A DNA stretch of 64,000 nucleotides, from contig JAJHZJ010000531.1 in the NCBI GenBank assembly GCA_023548195.1, positions 3,396,802 through 3,460,801 of the forward strand. Direction: 5' to 3'. The DNA is from Bettongia penicillata ogilbyi (lineage: Eukaryota > Chordata > Mammalia > Diprotodontia > Potoroidae). The translations under genes and the position numbers were made by a program. Numbering within the stretch: the stretch's first letter is position 1; the number at the start of each line of letters is the position of its first letter. The notes beneath the pieces were generated by a model. It was not told the DNA's origin. It did no database searches and saw nothing but the letters and a program-made list of their open reading frames with translations. Positions 1 to 12,096 of this stretch are shown here, piece after piece.

Positions 1-49
1 TTACAGCTTTTAAAACTTTCACATCAAGCCCATGCAATGGGTAGTTCAA

Positions 50-169
50 TTACCTTATTTTACAGAAGAGTCAACTGAAGTTCAGAAAAGTTAGAGATTT
101 GCCCAACATTAGATAGATGACTGGTGATAGCTAGACTCATGTTCAAGTCTGACACCAAGTTTTTTATAC
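50..169 (-). repeat. Old CORE-SINE (MIR/THER1-like) remnant
   Basis: A stretch reading 'ccttattttacagaagagtcaactgaagttcag' in degraded form, followed by 'gatttgcccaacattagatagatgactgg', matches the antisense CORE-SINE pattern (ttttacagatgagg, then gtgacttgcccaaggtcac). It is heavily diverged. The right end abuts a hAT-like terminal repeat at 170. Confidence 0.5.
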
Positions 170-321
170 CAGAGGTGGAGAAACTGCAAACTTGAAGCCA
201 CGTGAGGCCCTCTAGGTCTTCAAGTGCAGCCCTCTGTGAAGTTTGGATCAGGTCAAAGGATTGCACTTGAAGACCTAGATGGCCACATGTGGCCACAAAG
301 TCATAGGTTCCTTACCCATTG
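170..321. mobile_element. hAT-type MITE with long inverted repeat
   Basis: The left end reads CAGAGGTGGAGAAACTGC and the right end AGGTTCCTTACCCATTG. They are imperfect complements of the CAGGGGTNGGGAACC ends typical of mammalian hAT elements. Inside, 197-233 and 257-293 are inverted copies (about five in six bases pair), sharing TGCACTTGAAGACCTAGA on opposite strands, with a loop of about 23 bases. No transposase is encoded, so it is non-autonomous. No 8-bp target duplication survives. Confidence 0.6.
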
Positions 322-639
322 CCTTCCAAAGATGACTTTCAGCAAAATGGTGAAGTAGATCAAATGTTTTCCCCATGCCTTCTTACCACCATTCTATACT
401 TATTGGCACTTGATTATTAAGTGCCTTTATATTATACTCTGACTATTCACTGCATTTCCTGTAGGTCCTATCCTACGCTATGGCATGTGCTCTAAGGTTG
501 ATCACTGTTCTCCCACCATCCTATCAATACTGCCCTGGTGGTTTTTCAGCTATCTGTCACTTAAAAAGTGGTGGTAAAAGAATTCACATTTATGTGATAT
601 GGTAAAAACATACAGAGTTCATGCACACTGTTGGATGAA
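322..639. other. No recognised feature
   Basis: Unique-looking AT-rich sequence. I see no repeat consensus, exon or RNA gene in it. Confidence 0.5.
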
Positions 640-905
640 ATTCAACAGAAACCTTTTAATTTGGAACACAGGAAGTTCAGACACATGGAGGACCATGGGG
701 AGACTCCTTCAAGAAAGTAGCCTGTTAGAAAGAAATAGAAATGTCTGTCAGTGCAACAGATTAGGTCCAGAAGTAAATGAATACAACAGCTTTGTGTCTG
801 ATAAATCCAAAACCCCAGCTGCTTGGCTATGAGTCACTATTTAACAAAAACTACTGGGAAAACTAGAAAGCAGTCTGGCAGAAATTAGGCACCATGATTT
901 TGGCA
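640..905 (+). mobile_element. L1 ORF2 fragment (3' part of ORF2)
   Basis: The text around 758-895 (ttaggtccagaagtaaatgaa, then a run ending 'actactgggaaaactagaaagcagtctggcagaaattagg') resembles the region of marsupial L1 ORF2 downstream of the reverse transcriptase, with the GP-EVNEY and W-N-W-K-like residues still readable. A 77-codon reading frame at 599-832 lies partly over it and is not a host gene. The L1 at 51.2-56.3 kb carries the same region at 54770-54905 (accaagacccagaagtaattgaa). Both ends are undefined. Confidence 0.5.
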
Positions 906-1795
906 GTGTCACAGGAGAGAAGGAGGTATATACAAGAGAGGATGAGAAGGTAAAATTGACAGGGCTTGGTGAGTGATTGGATATGAAACATGAGAAACAG
1001 GGAGCCTGAGTAACTGGGAGGATGATGGTAGCCTCCACAGAAACAAGGAAGTTAGGAAAAAGGAGAGATTGGGGGGAAAGAAAACAAATACTCTTTTGTA
1101 CATGTTACGTTTAAAATGCTGATGAGCTATCTAATTGATATCACACTGCTTGCCTTCTCAAAGGGTGAGGAAGAGAAGAGGGAGGGAGAGAGGAGAGAGG
1201 GAGAGAATTTGGAACTAAATTTTTTTAAAGGATGTTAAAATAAATAGTAGATTTTGGGAAAACAAAGATATCTAATTCAAGATGTTTAATAGGTGTTTGG
1301 AGATATAAGACCAGAGGTTAGGGCTAGACGAATAGATCTAAGAATCATTTACATAGAAATGATAGTTGAATCCATAGGAATTGATAAGATCACCAAGTGA
1401 AATAGTATAGATGTAAAAGAACAGAGAGACTACCTAGGTCAGAGTCTTAGGGGATAACCCTCATTAGAGGATGTGACAGGGAGGAAGATCCAGCAAAGGA
1501 AACAATCTAAGCAGGAAAGTCTGGAAGAGAGTGTGGAATAAGGTACAGTAGCAAAGTGTGTGGTAGAGAAGGGGCAAGGAATTATAACTCAAATAAGTGA
1601 CTTAAGTCAGCTGTGATTTGGCAATATGTATGGTGTAGCTAAAACATTTCCTCAATAGGAAATATCAAGTAAAGTCAGAAGCGTTTGTTTTGAGTAGAAT
1701 AAATGTATAAGATATAGAGCTACACTGAGACTGAGTTTGACAGAGAAAATGACAGAAATAGAAATAGTTTCAAATATATGTCGCATGTTGTAGTG
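906..1795. other. No recognised gene; GA-rich patch
   Basis: Unannotated AT-rich sequence. A purine-rich patch lies at about 1160-1205 (gaggaagagaagagggaggg). No repeat family is recognised with confidence. Confidence 0.4.
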
Positions 1796-1986
1796 CAGGG
1801 ATTCTTAATCTGGGGTCCAGGGTGACAGACCATGAATTTGGATTGGAAAAATTAGATGTTTATTTTCATTAACTTCTGGTTTCCTTTGTAACCCTATGCA
1901 TTTTATTGTACATGTTTAAAAAGATTATTCTGGGAAATCACTAGATTGACAAAGATATCCATGATACACAAAGAAGTTAAGCTCTG
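1796..1986. mobile_element. hAT-Charlie-like MITE remnant
   Basis: The left end CAGGGATTCTTAATCTGGGG and the right end AAGTTAAGCTCTG are inverted and resemble the CAGGGGTTCTTAACC ends of an old mammalian hAT family. The inside holds the family's 'ctggtttcctttgtaaccc' and 'attattctgggaaatcac' blocks. About 190 bp, non-coding. A related right-hand end is seen near 43300. Confidence 0.55.
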
Positions 1987-1989
1987 ACA

Positions 1990-2195
1990 AAGTGGGCAAC
2001 GTGTTGGATTTGGAGCTAGGAAAACCCACCTGTTCTTACTAGTTTTGGAGCTAGGAAAACCCACCTCCTGTTCTTACTAGTTCTGAGATCACAGGCAAGT
2101 CACCCAACTCTCTAAGCCCCAGTATCCTCATCTACAGAATGAGTTGGTTGGACTGGATGGCCTTCATCGAGCTCTAAATCCATGATCCTATATAT
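1990..2195 (+). repeat. MIR-like SINE with internal tandem duplication
   Basis: CORE domain 'gagatcacaggcaagtcacccaactctctaagcc' followed by 'tcctcatctacagaatgag' and 'ggactggatggcc' identify a plus-strand MIR-type element. Just before the core, ttggagctaggaaaacccacct...ttcttactagt is present twice, at 2010-2044 and 2045-2081. Confidence 0.7.
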
Positions 2196-2424
2196 GGAAA
2201 CACTTTCGCTCACTTGTTATATTCTTGAACTACGTAAAAGGTTTCACTCCTGAAGACCCCACTCCACAGAGCTATTTATGTTTTAAGATGAAGGTGCCCT
2301 GCAAAGTCATGTAGGTATGGATCTCCAACTTTATGCTGAATGTGATTATCTACATAACTAGATATGATCTAAGTCACCCTCTTTATTCCTTTAAGATATC
2401 CAATAACCCCAAAGGGTAAAGCTT
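2196..2424. other. No recognised feature
   Basis: Unique-looking sequence between a MIR and an L2 3' end. Confidence 0.4.
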
Positions 2425-2632
2425 GAGGCATCTTCTCTATGAAGGCTTTCCTGATTCCCCAACCACTAGTATAATATTAATTCTTGCATTTCTTTACTTA
2501 TGTGAGTTCTTATTGTTTTCCCATTAGAATGTAAACATCTTGCAAACACAGATTATTTGTTTTTTTTATATTTGTATCCTCAGTGCTAAGCACATAGTAG
2601 GTGCTTCATAAATATTTTCTGATTGATTGACA
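2425..2632 (+). mobile_element. L2 LINE 3' end
   Basis: 'aaggctttcctgattcccc', then 'ccattagaatgtaaacatcttg', 'cagtgctaagcacatagtagg' and 'ttctgattgattga' follow the order of the L2 3' untranslated region, ending in the family's short terminal repeat. Confidence 0.75.
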
Positions 2633-2744
2633 ATATTCCTCAAAACAGGGCCTTCTAAAGTACAAAATTAGCACCAAGCCAGTCTCACTTTTCCATATAG
2701 TACCATGCTCTGGTGAGTGACTCCTCAGGCTTAGGAGATATGAC

Positions 2745-2960
2745 CTTTGTATTATAGGGTCACAGAGCTAATGCCAAATGGAATCTTAGAAGCCACCTAG
2801 TTCAACTCCCTTATTTTTACAGAAGAACTTGGAGCTACCCAGAAAACTCAAGTGATTTGCTCAAGGTCCCACGGGTCTTGTCAGAGGTAGGATTTGAACT
2901 GAAGTCCTCTGATTCCAAAGCCTTTCAAAGTCTTTCAGCCATACCATGTTGTTTCCTGAC
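2745..2960 (-). repeat. CORE-SINE (MIR/THER1-like)
   Basis: Antisense order: 'agttcaactcccttatttttacagaagaa', 'caagtgatttgctcaaggtccc', 'gatttgaactgaagtcctctgattccaaagcc', 'accatgttg'. The tRNA-like head is at the right, so the element runs on the minus strand. Well over 20% diverged by eye. Confidence 0.7.
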
Positions 2961-3360
2961 TTGGCACAAATCAAGGGAGAAAGGCAGTCATGACTCACTC
3001 TTACCAGGGCCAACCAGGTGTTTATTGTGTACCCTTGAACTGAACTAAAAATGCACACATATGTGCATTACATTATCTCCATGCTACAGTGTTCTGCAGC
3101 TTTGAGGATGGCTGATCACCATGCTCACCTTGTTAGAGCTGCTTGTTACCCATGTGCTATCCACTACCCTGTCAATGATCACAAATGCAAGATTTCACCT
3201 CACTTGAATATTTAATATCTTTGGTAAGTGAATGACTTGATCAGAAGTGGAAACTGGCAGCCCTATTTGATCACGGCATTATTTCCCTGATCCATAAGCA
3301 CTTTATGAAGAATAATGTATCCAAAACTTGGTTTCTGACAGGTTAAAAAAAAGTAAACCT
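2961..3360. other. No recognised feature
   Basis: No consensus repeat or coding signal recognised. Confidence 0.4.
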
Positions 3361-3362
3361 CA

Positions 3363-3560
3363 TGACAGCTCCTAGAATCATAGATATTGAGTGTAAAAGG
3401 ACTTGAGGGAGGATTGACTCCAACCCCCTCATTTAACAGATGAGGAAACTGAACCAGAAAGGAGCGAATAAACTTGTCCCAAATCCTACATGTACTAAGT
3501 AAAAGGGCCAGCATTTAAACCCAGTTCTTCTGACTCAAAGTCTAGACCTCAGGTCAACAT
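3363..3560 (-). repeat. CORE-SINE (MIR/THER1-like)
   Basis: 'agaatcatagatattgagtg', 'aaccccctcatttaacagatgagg', 'acccagttcttctgactcaaag' give the antisense element from tail to head. Confidence 0.7.
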
Positions 3561-3659
3561 TGGCACTGTTTCCCTTCCAGGGGCCGTGTCAACCAATTGT
3601 TCTGTGACACCAATCACCGCCCCTGTGATTTCCCAGACCAAAACACGGCTCCTTCACCA

Positions 3660-3800
3660 CCAATATATGTCTGCCACATTGAAATGTAATCTTCATGAGG
3701 ATAAGGGCTGTCTCTCCTTTGGATATGTTGTTCCAGTGCTTAGCATAATACCTGGCACATAATAAGAACTTAATAGATGCTCTTTAATTCATTTTTTTTC
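3660..3800 (+). mobile_element. L2 LINE 3' end
   Basis: 'aatgtaatcttcatgaggataagggctgtc' followed by 'ccagtgcttagcataatacctggcacataataagaacttaatagatgc' (segments) is the L2 terminal motif series. Confidence 0.7.
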
Positions 3801-3869
3801 ATTCTCTACATTATAGTACCTTAATTTACTAAGATATCAATTTGCATCACAGTAGTAGAATTACAAAAT

Positions 3870-4065
3870 ACAGTAGAATACAGCAATGTATTTCAAATCA
3901 GAGGACCTGGGGTTAGCTCCCACTCCTCCCACTCTCTGTATGACCTTGGGCAAATCACATTTCTTTGGGTCTCAGTTTCCCAATCTGTAAAAATGAGGGA
4001 GTTAAACTAGATGGACCCTGGAAGGCCCTTTCCAGCTCTACACTTTTCATCCGATGATCTTTGAC
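3870..4065 (+). repeat. MIR SINE
   Basis: Ordered MIR blocks on the plus strand: 'agaggacctggggttag', 'tatgaccttgggcaaatcac', 'tcagtttcccaatctgtaaaa', 'ctagatggaccctggaaggc', 'ctttccagctcta'. Confidence 0.75.
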
Positions 4066-5550
4066 TAAATCTGCTCTTTCCACTGTTTTACAGCATCCCT
4101 AAAACATGGTGACTAGTTTGGCCTATGCTGACTTTTCCCTTCTGATGTGGTTTCCTAAGTACACCCAAGACTGAACAATAGATGTAATTGTCAGCTGTGA
4201 CAAGGCAGATGTGAACTCTTTGCTGACCCATCTGTTTTTAATGTGAGGAATTTAGCCTTTCCCCAAAACACATGATCCAATAACTCCATATACACATGAT
4301 CTTACTGAAGTCTCTTGTTTTAGGCATCATTGCCTTCTTTTTGCAAAAGAAAGAATAGAAAAATTAAATCCTTGAAGGGATGAGAGGGAAAAGCCTCAAT
4401 TAGCACCAGGAGCAGCCCCTCCCTCTTACTGCCTTAATTACCCTTTTCTAGTCTGAATTACATGGATTAGTATCTTAAGTCTTCTTGTTTTTCCTTCACA
4501 GCTCAGGTTACTGACTTCCTGATAGGACCGATCCATTAGCCAAAACCACTCTGTCAGGAAACAGAAACGTGGGCTTTACTTTTCCCAGGGGAACTTCGTT
4601 ATTGGAATGATATTGAAAAAGACACTTGGTTTTTGTTTTTGCTTTTCTGTTTTTGGTTTTCTTTTCCCCTGTTATTATTAGGGAAGCAGATCATTCTAAA
4701 CTCAAGAAATGGCAAGGATTCCAAACAGTGAAATAAATGTGTCTTTTGGGTTCTACTCTTCACGTACGTATTATTCACCTTTCATCTGAATATGCCTGGC
4801 ATATTTTATATTTTATTTTTTGTATTCAGCACATTTCCTATGAACTTATCAGATAAGCTACTTAGTGGGAATAAATCTTGGTTATAGGTCAAGAGTCTGC
4901 CTTTTGAACACCATTGTGACACTCAAGCGAATTTGGATGTTCAGTGTCATATAACAGTCTGAGTTGTCAGTGCCTGCCAAGGGATAACCTGCTTCTTTTT
5001 CTCCCCACCTTGTCAGTCATTAGCATTCCAGGCGCATTATCCGTTCCTCTGGATGGACGAAAAGACCCAGAGAACAAATCTCCCATTACACTCAGCAAGA
5101 CAATCTTTTGCCATTAACATTTCAAGTTCAGGGATAATCATTTATAGTGAGGGAACTATTTTGGAGGGGAAAGATACAAGACACTTTAAACTGATTAAGA
5201 TGAATTATAAAAATTCTTTCTTTTAAGGATAAGTTCTGTTTGCAATTAATTTCCCTGTTGTTCATTTTAAAAAATTATTAAGTAATACAATTTCTAGAAG
5301 AAATCAACTATTCTCTATTCCTACCTGGTTCCTAGTGGACTCACAAGGTTAGATAATGCAAATGCAGGGAATATTTCTGTAGTAGAGGAGAATTTAGAAT
5401 AAGATTTAGAACCACTTGTACTCCACCAAAAATAAAATCAGTTGTCAAAGTGCTCAAGATAACCTCATTTAATCAAATTTAAATCAGCGATACTATGTAA
5501 ATGTAATGACCAGTTGGCCCTGGGGGAAAAAAAAGATTGGTGAATTAATC
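4066..5550. other. Repeat-poor block, possible conserved non-coding DNA
   Basis: About 1.5 kb in which I recognise no interspersed repeat, in a window where one is expected every few hundred bases. The part at about 4900-5170 has balanced composition and an isolated CpG-bearing stretch (attatccgttcctctggatgg). No splice-flanked open frame was found. Function is not shown; absence of recognised repeats is the only evidence. Confidence 0.3.
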
Positions 5551-5642
5551 AATCAACATTTGTTAATCAACATTTATTATTTTATTTGTTAAGCATCTCC
5601 TATGTGCTAGGGACCATCCTAGAGGCTGGCTATGAGAAAATG
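5551..5642 (+). repeat. Ancient therian repeat (tcaacatttattaagc type)
   Basis: 'caatcaacatttgttaatc' and 'aagcatctcctatgtgctagggaccatcc' match a widespread old repeat whose consensus reads attaagcacctactatgtgccaggcac. The family name is not certain. Confidence 0.5.
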
Positions 5643-5874
5643 TGTTGTTCAGTCATGTCCAACTTTACAACCCCATTTGAGGTTTTCTTTTTCAGATACT
5701 GGAGTAATATGCCATTTTCTTATCCAACTCATTTTATAGATGAGAAAACTGAGGTCAACAGAGTTAAGTGACTTGCCCAGGATCACACTGCTGGTAAGTG
5801 TCTAAGGCTAGATTTGAACCAAAGCCTTCCTGACTCCAAGCCCCAAGCTCTATTCACTGTACCACCTTGCTGCT
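5643..5874 (-). repeat. RTE-tailed marsupial SINE (MAR1-like), near full length
   Basis: Read on the minus strand: tRNA-like head with A-box-like and B-box-like motifs near 5874-5800, the CORE domain (antisense 'gtgacttgcccaggatcaca'), 'aaaatgagttgg', and a tail matching ggggtcacaaagagtcggacatgactgaac at 5644-5680. That tail is close to the 3' end of BovB-like RTE LINEs, which suggests RTE-driven mobilisation. Confidence 0.8.
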
Positions 5875-6140
5875 CTCATGAGAAAATATACCTCCCTTTT
5901 CTCCTCCAGGCATAGAACGTCACTCATACTGTGCGATAGTTAGGATTCCAGCTTGTTTTGTTTCACAGTTTTTTCTTTATTACAAGGCAGGATTTACTGG
6001 GGGGGAGGGAGGGGATGAAGGATAGGGTATCAGCACAGTACATATGGAAATGTCTGATGAGATAACAAATCACATCAATAGAACTTACAAATGAAGAGAA
6101 AAACAGCTCAAAGTACATTGCAAATCTCCATCATCATATC
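5875..6140. other. No recognised feature
   Basis: Includes a short G-rich run at about 5999-6014. Otherwise unannotated. Confidence 0.4.
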
Positions 6141-6224
6141 CAAATTTTTTTGAATTAAGTTCAGCAAATGGTTATTAAGCCCCCATTTTGAGATCAGAAC
6201 TATGATAATTGCTGGGCAAAGTAT
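6141..6224 (+). repeat. Ancient therian repeat remnant
   Basis: 'ttcagcaaatggttattaagcccccattttgag' and 'ctgggcaaagtataag' weakly follow the attaagcacctactatgtg repeat. Confidence 0.3.
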
Positions 6225-6425
6225 AAGTTGAGAGAAAATTTCTTAACAGTTAGAATGATCCAGAACTAGAATGGACTGTTTGGATAGGTGGTGAGCTTAT
6301 CATTTTCGGAAGGCTTCAAACACAGTAGGCAGATGGCAATTATGGAGAGGATTCCTATCTGGTATAGGATTGACTAGATGGTCCCTGGGATCCTTTCTGA
6401 CTCCTTGATCCTATAATTCCACATG
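6225..6425 (+). mobile_element. L3/CR1-type LINE 3' end
   Basis: The series 'gaatggactgtttggataggtggtgagc', 'ggaaggcttcaaacacagtaggcagatgg', 'gaggattcctatctggtatagg' and 'gactagatggtccc' is the 3' untranslated region of CR1/L3 LINEs (consensus gcctcggaggtagtgagctccc ... ggttggactagatgacc), on the plus strand. Confidence 0.7.
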
Positions 6426-6715
6426 GGAAAAATGCTTTCCTCTCTACTGGATTTTTCTGTTCTGCCCAAAAAAGTATACAGGTTTTCTCTATCTTGGGAA
6501 AAATGAATACACAGAAATACTGAATACTTCAACCAGCCCTCCTTTTCTTTCCAAACTAATTTTCTCAAACAATGCTCCATTCACTGTGTTCACCTTCTTC
6601 TCACCACCCACTTCAGAATTACTCCTGTACTTCCCAATTGAAGCTATTCTCAAAGATCAGTGCAGAGTAATTAAAGGTTTTTGTGAGGGAGTGATATGAT
6701 GAAAGTCCTATCTAA
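6426..6715. other. No recognised feature
   Basis: Contains only unsupported short reading frames. Confidence 0.4.
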
Positions 6716-6860
6716 GTATAATAATAGTAATAACTGATATTTACATGACCCTTTCTGCACATTGTTTCAATTGATCTTCCTGACAGCTCTACAGGGTTGT
6801 ACGATGATCTCCATTTTACAGATGGAGAAACTGGGGCTCAGAGATCAATAATTCAAAGAA
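6716..6860 (-). repeat. MIR-family remnant
   Basis: 'aataatagtaataactgatatttacatg', 'cctgacagctctacagg' and 'ccattttacagatggagaaactggggctcagag' form the 3' half of a MIR-type element in antisense. Confidence 0.6.
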
Positions 6861-7755
6861 AGAAAGGATTGGGGATGTGACACTTGATCTAGAGCTTGAG
6901 GTTTTCATATTTAAGATTAACCTGGACTCCCAGAAAGATCAGAGTCATTTGTTCTAAGTTCAGAAATCCCTGGAAAGCCCTGAAGATATCACTGAAACAA
7001 TCTCACCTGCGTATAGCAGTCTAGGCACATATGTAGAGCTTTTTCTTTGGAAATAATTTTTATGGAAATTAAGATCATTTCAATCAGCGGATTTTGAGAA
7101 GAATTAATGACTTGTAATGGTGTGGAGACCATCACAGAAGGCCAAAGTTTCACACAGGATGAAATTTTAAAGATGCTTCCTGATAAGGAATTCCTAGATG
7201 TGAGAGACCCACAGCCTCAAGGCTCACTCAGTACATTCCCAGGGAGTGTGGGGACATTTTCAATGGCAAAAGGGGGGGAATGAAACAAACCAGAATCTAG
7301 GACTAAACTGGACTGGCTTCCTCAGAAAGAGGTAAATGGATATCACTGCTATAGGTGATTTATATTTAAAATGGCCCTGGCCCTGGAAACCTCCTGGTCC
7401 TCAGGACCCTGAAGAGCAGAGGTTAGTTCCAACACTTGCATATGAGGTTTCATCTGTGTTATGTGTTCAGTAATCATGTACCCTAAGGACAGCATTATTA
7501 ATCAGGTTCCTGTGTCTGAATAAGGAGTGAAAAAAAAACAGACCTTGAGACATGCCCAAAAGGTACAAGCTAATCTTCTCAAATAAGTGCTAGTAGAAAC
7601 TAGATACTTTAGTACCTGAAATATTTGTGGGCTGTGTGCTCCTGGCAAAGTACTGATTGAATGACCAGTATTTCCTATATTATACCCCTTTTCTTTAAAG
7701 GATTTGTCTCCAAAACATCATTTTACCTTGTAGTTCGTCATTATAGCTATTTGTG
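6861..7755. other. No recognised feature
   Basis: About 0.9 kb with no repeat I can name and no coding signal. Confidence 0.4.
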
Positions 7756-7875
7756 CAAAAGACTGTGGGCAGAAAGGTTAGAAGACTGCACTTGGAATCG
7801 GAAAAAAAAGAGCTGAGTTCAAGTCCTCCCCTGACACATACGGACTCTGTGAACCTAAAGAAGTTTAAGGAGCTG
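7756..7875 (+). repeat. MIR-like head fragment
   Basis: 'gactgcacttggaatcgg', 'gagctgagttcaagtcctcccctgacaca' and 'actctgtgaacctaaagaag' match the tRNA-like head and start of the core of a plus-strand MIR. A reading frame over it (7753-7995) is a shadow. Confidence 0.5.
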
Positions 7876-8463
7876 CTGGCCTGCCTTTGTTTAGAAAATA
7901 TTGAGATTAAGAATGAAATCATGGGTCTCTTCATAGCTAAATTTTCTTTGAGAACAACCAGATCATATTCCTCTTTCTATCTTTCCATTATCTAATGTGA
8001 CTGTGGGCACTCAACAATAGAAGAAATACATGAATACAACCAGAGGCCAAGATTCTTGGAGAAACAAACAGAAATCTCCGGTGTCCAGTTTTCTTCCTCT
8101 CATCAAAAGTTATTATGTTGATTAGAGTTGAGTACATTTTCCATGAAAGCTGTTATGGTTATTATAGTTAAATGTATTCTCCTTTACCCTCCAAGGGTTT
8201 CCTTCCTTTCAGCTTACTGAGAGCCATGAGGTAATGGATTTTTAGAAGTATTATATAGAAATGGATCTGTCTCCTACAACGCTACCATCCCTCCACAGCT
8301 GTTCAACAGTGAGAAGAACTGGTTTCTTTGGGACTTCAAAACTTCCTATGTAAGGTAATCTCCAATTAGAGAAAATGATGAATATTCCTTCTCTTTTAAT
8401 CTCTTTGTACTCACTGCTTTCTAGATCAGGAGTTAGCAACTTGTGGATAATAGACTCCTTAGA
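7876..8463. other. No recognised feature
   Basis: No named repeat or exon. Confidence 0.4.
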
Positions 8464-8620
8464 ACAGAGGTTCCCAATCTTACTCTGTTCTCAGTACTTG
8501 TAGGGTCACAGTAACTTTTTCAAAGGCAAAACAAACACCAAACCTAACAGTTCCTTTTATTAAGTTTTTAGAGCTCAACAACTCAATATGTACTTTTGTC
8601 CTCACAACATATTAGCCATT
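8464..8620 (+). mobile_element. Possible hAT DNA-transposon end
   Basis: CAGAGGTTCCCAATCTTACT near 8466 resembles the CAGTGGTTCTCAACCTT ends of MER5/Charlie-type hAT elements. The opposite end is not identified. Confidence 0.3.
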
Positions 8621-8644
8621 TGAAAAAAAAATTATACACATTAG

Positions 8645-8890
8645 TCAAAAGAAAAAATATTTTTATTTCATTCATTCATTGTTATCATCTACTATTGTAG
8701 CATCTACTATGTGTCACGCAGACACTGTGCTAAGGGCTTTATAATCATTATCTCATTGATTCTTACAAAAACCCTAGGATGTTGGTGCTATTATTATCTC
8801 CATTTTATAGATAAGGAAACCAAGGCAAACAGACCATTATTCAAATACCCACAATTACTTATTAATAGGATGTGTGTACCTGTTGGGGCC
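8645..8890 (-). repeat. MIR3-like/CORE-SINE remnant
   Basis: 'catctactatgtgtcacgcagacactgtgctaagggc', 'tctcattgattcttac', 'ggtgctattattatctcc' and 'ataaggaaaccaaggc' follow a common therian repeat that ends with the CORE domain. Confidence 0.6.
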
Positions 8891-11139
<2,249 letters not shown>

Positions 11140-11150
11140 AAGAATTACCC
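11140..11150. repeat. Probable target-site duplication, right copy
   Basis: AAGAATTACCC, partner of 9601-9611. The first A residues overlap the poly(A) tail, so the exact edge is ambiguous. Confidence 0.55.
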
Positions 11151-11715
11151 TCCACCAACAAAATTACAGGTTAGGATCCACACAGTTCTCCCAACAAAAC
11201 AAAAGAAAACAAAAATCTCCTACCAAATTAGCAAAGATTGTCTTCCTATGTCATAAATACAGAAACACCCAAAGTGAGATACAGTAGCAAAAGCAGAGAC
11301 AGGGATAGGAATGTGAGCTAGACTCTACTGATATTAGGAAATCCCAGAAGACACAGCTCCCTTTATCAATACCAGTCAATACCTTCTCTGCAAATTAGAC
11401 TCTAAAGTGACTGAGAAGCTTAGCAAAAATGCAGTTTTAAATTTTTTAATATAGGAAACCATTCCAGGGCAAAACACTCTACCTTGTGCAAATTCATTTC
11501 TCTCATATATCATCTTTTAATCAATGTGTTTTTTTAAGTTCCTTTGAAGTATCAGTGCAATTTTTCCTGTGAGGTATACAAAACAGTGTGACTATCTAGA
11601 AATACAATGAAAAAATTCAAAGAGTACTACTAAAAAGGTGTGTCCTGATTTTTTCCCTGTACTAAAGAAACACTGTAGCATTTTACAGTAGTCCACCTAA
11701 TAGAGGAGTAACATG
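11151..11715. other. No recognised feature
   Basis: AT-rich sequence with only small open frames that show no family resemblance. Confidence 0.4.
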
Positions 11716-11731
11716 TATATATATACACATT

Positions 11732-11767
11732 CACTCTCTGTATATGTATATACATATACAGAGAGTG
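11732..11767. repeat. Perfect 36-bp palindrome
   Basis: The sequence from CACTCTCTG to CAGAGAGTG is its own reverse complement across all 36 bases, centred in an alternating TATATG/CATATA core. It sits directly upstream of a CT-repeat tract. Confidence 0.95.
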
Positions 11768-11795
11768 CATGTGGATGTGTAGTATCTTTCCTCTC

Positions 11796-11950
11796 TGTGT
11801 CTGTCTTTCTCTCTTTTTTCACTCTCCCTCTGTCTCTCTGTCTCTCTGTCTCTCTGTCTCTCTCTCTCTCTGTCTCTCTCTCCCCCTCCATCTCTGTCTC
11901 TCTCTGTCTCTCTCTCTCTTCATCTTCTTCTTCTTCTTCTATGTCTCTCT
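11796..11950 (+). repeat. CT-rich microsatellite
   Basis: Runs of TCTC, TGTCTCTC and CTTCTT units on the plus strand. The long serine/leucine and arginine/glutamate reading frames here are products of the repeat. Confidence 0.9.
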
Positions 11951-12036
11951 CCATATGTATATTTATGCCAATAAAAGTTCTAGTCCCTGCATTGCGTGTG
12001 TATGTATCGGTGTATGTACACACATATAAACAGACA

Positions 12037-12096
12037 CAGGGTGTCCCAAAAGTCTTAGTGCAATTAAAACCTTTAATAGCTTAAAACTACACTAAA
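12037..12096. mobile_element. Mariner/Tc1-type terminal sequence (MITE remnant)
   Basis: CAGGGTGTCCCAAAAGTCTT is a mariner-like terminal repeat. It runs on to TTAGTGCAATTAAAACC, whose inverted partner TTAAAACTACACTAA lies at 12081-12095. The outer part of the right terminal repeat (acttttgggacaccc) is missing, so this is a truncated palindromic MITE. Confidence 0.6.
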
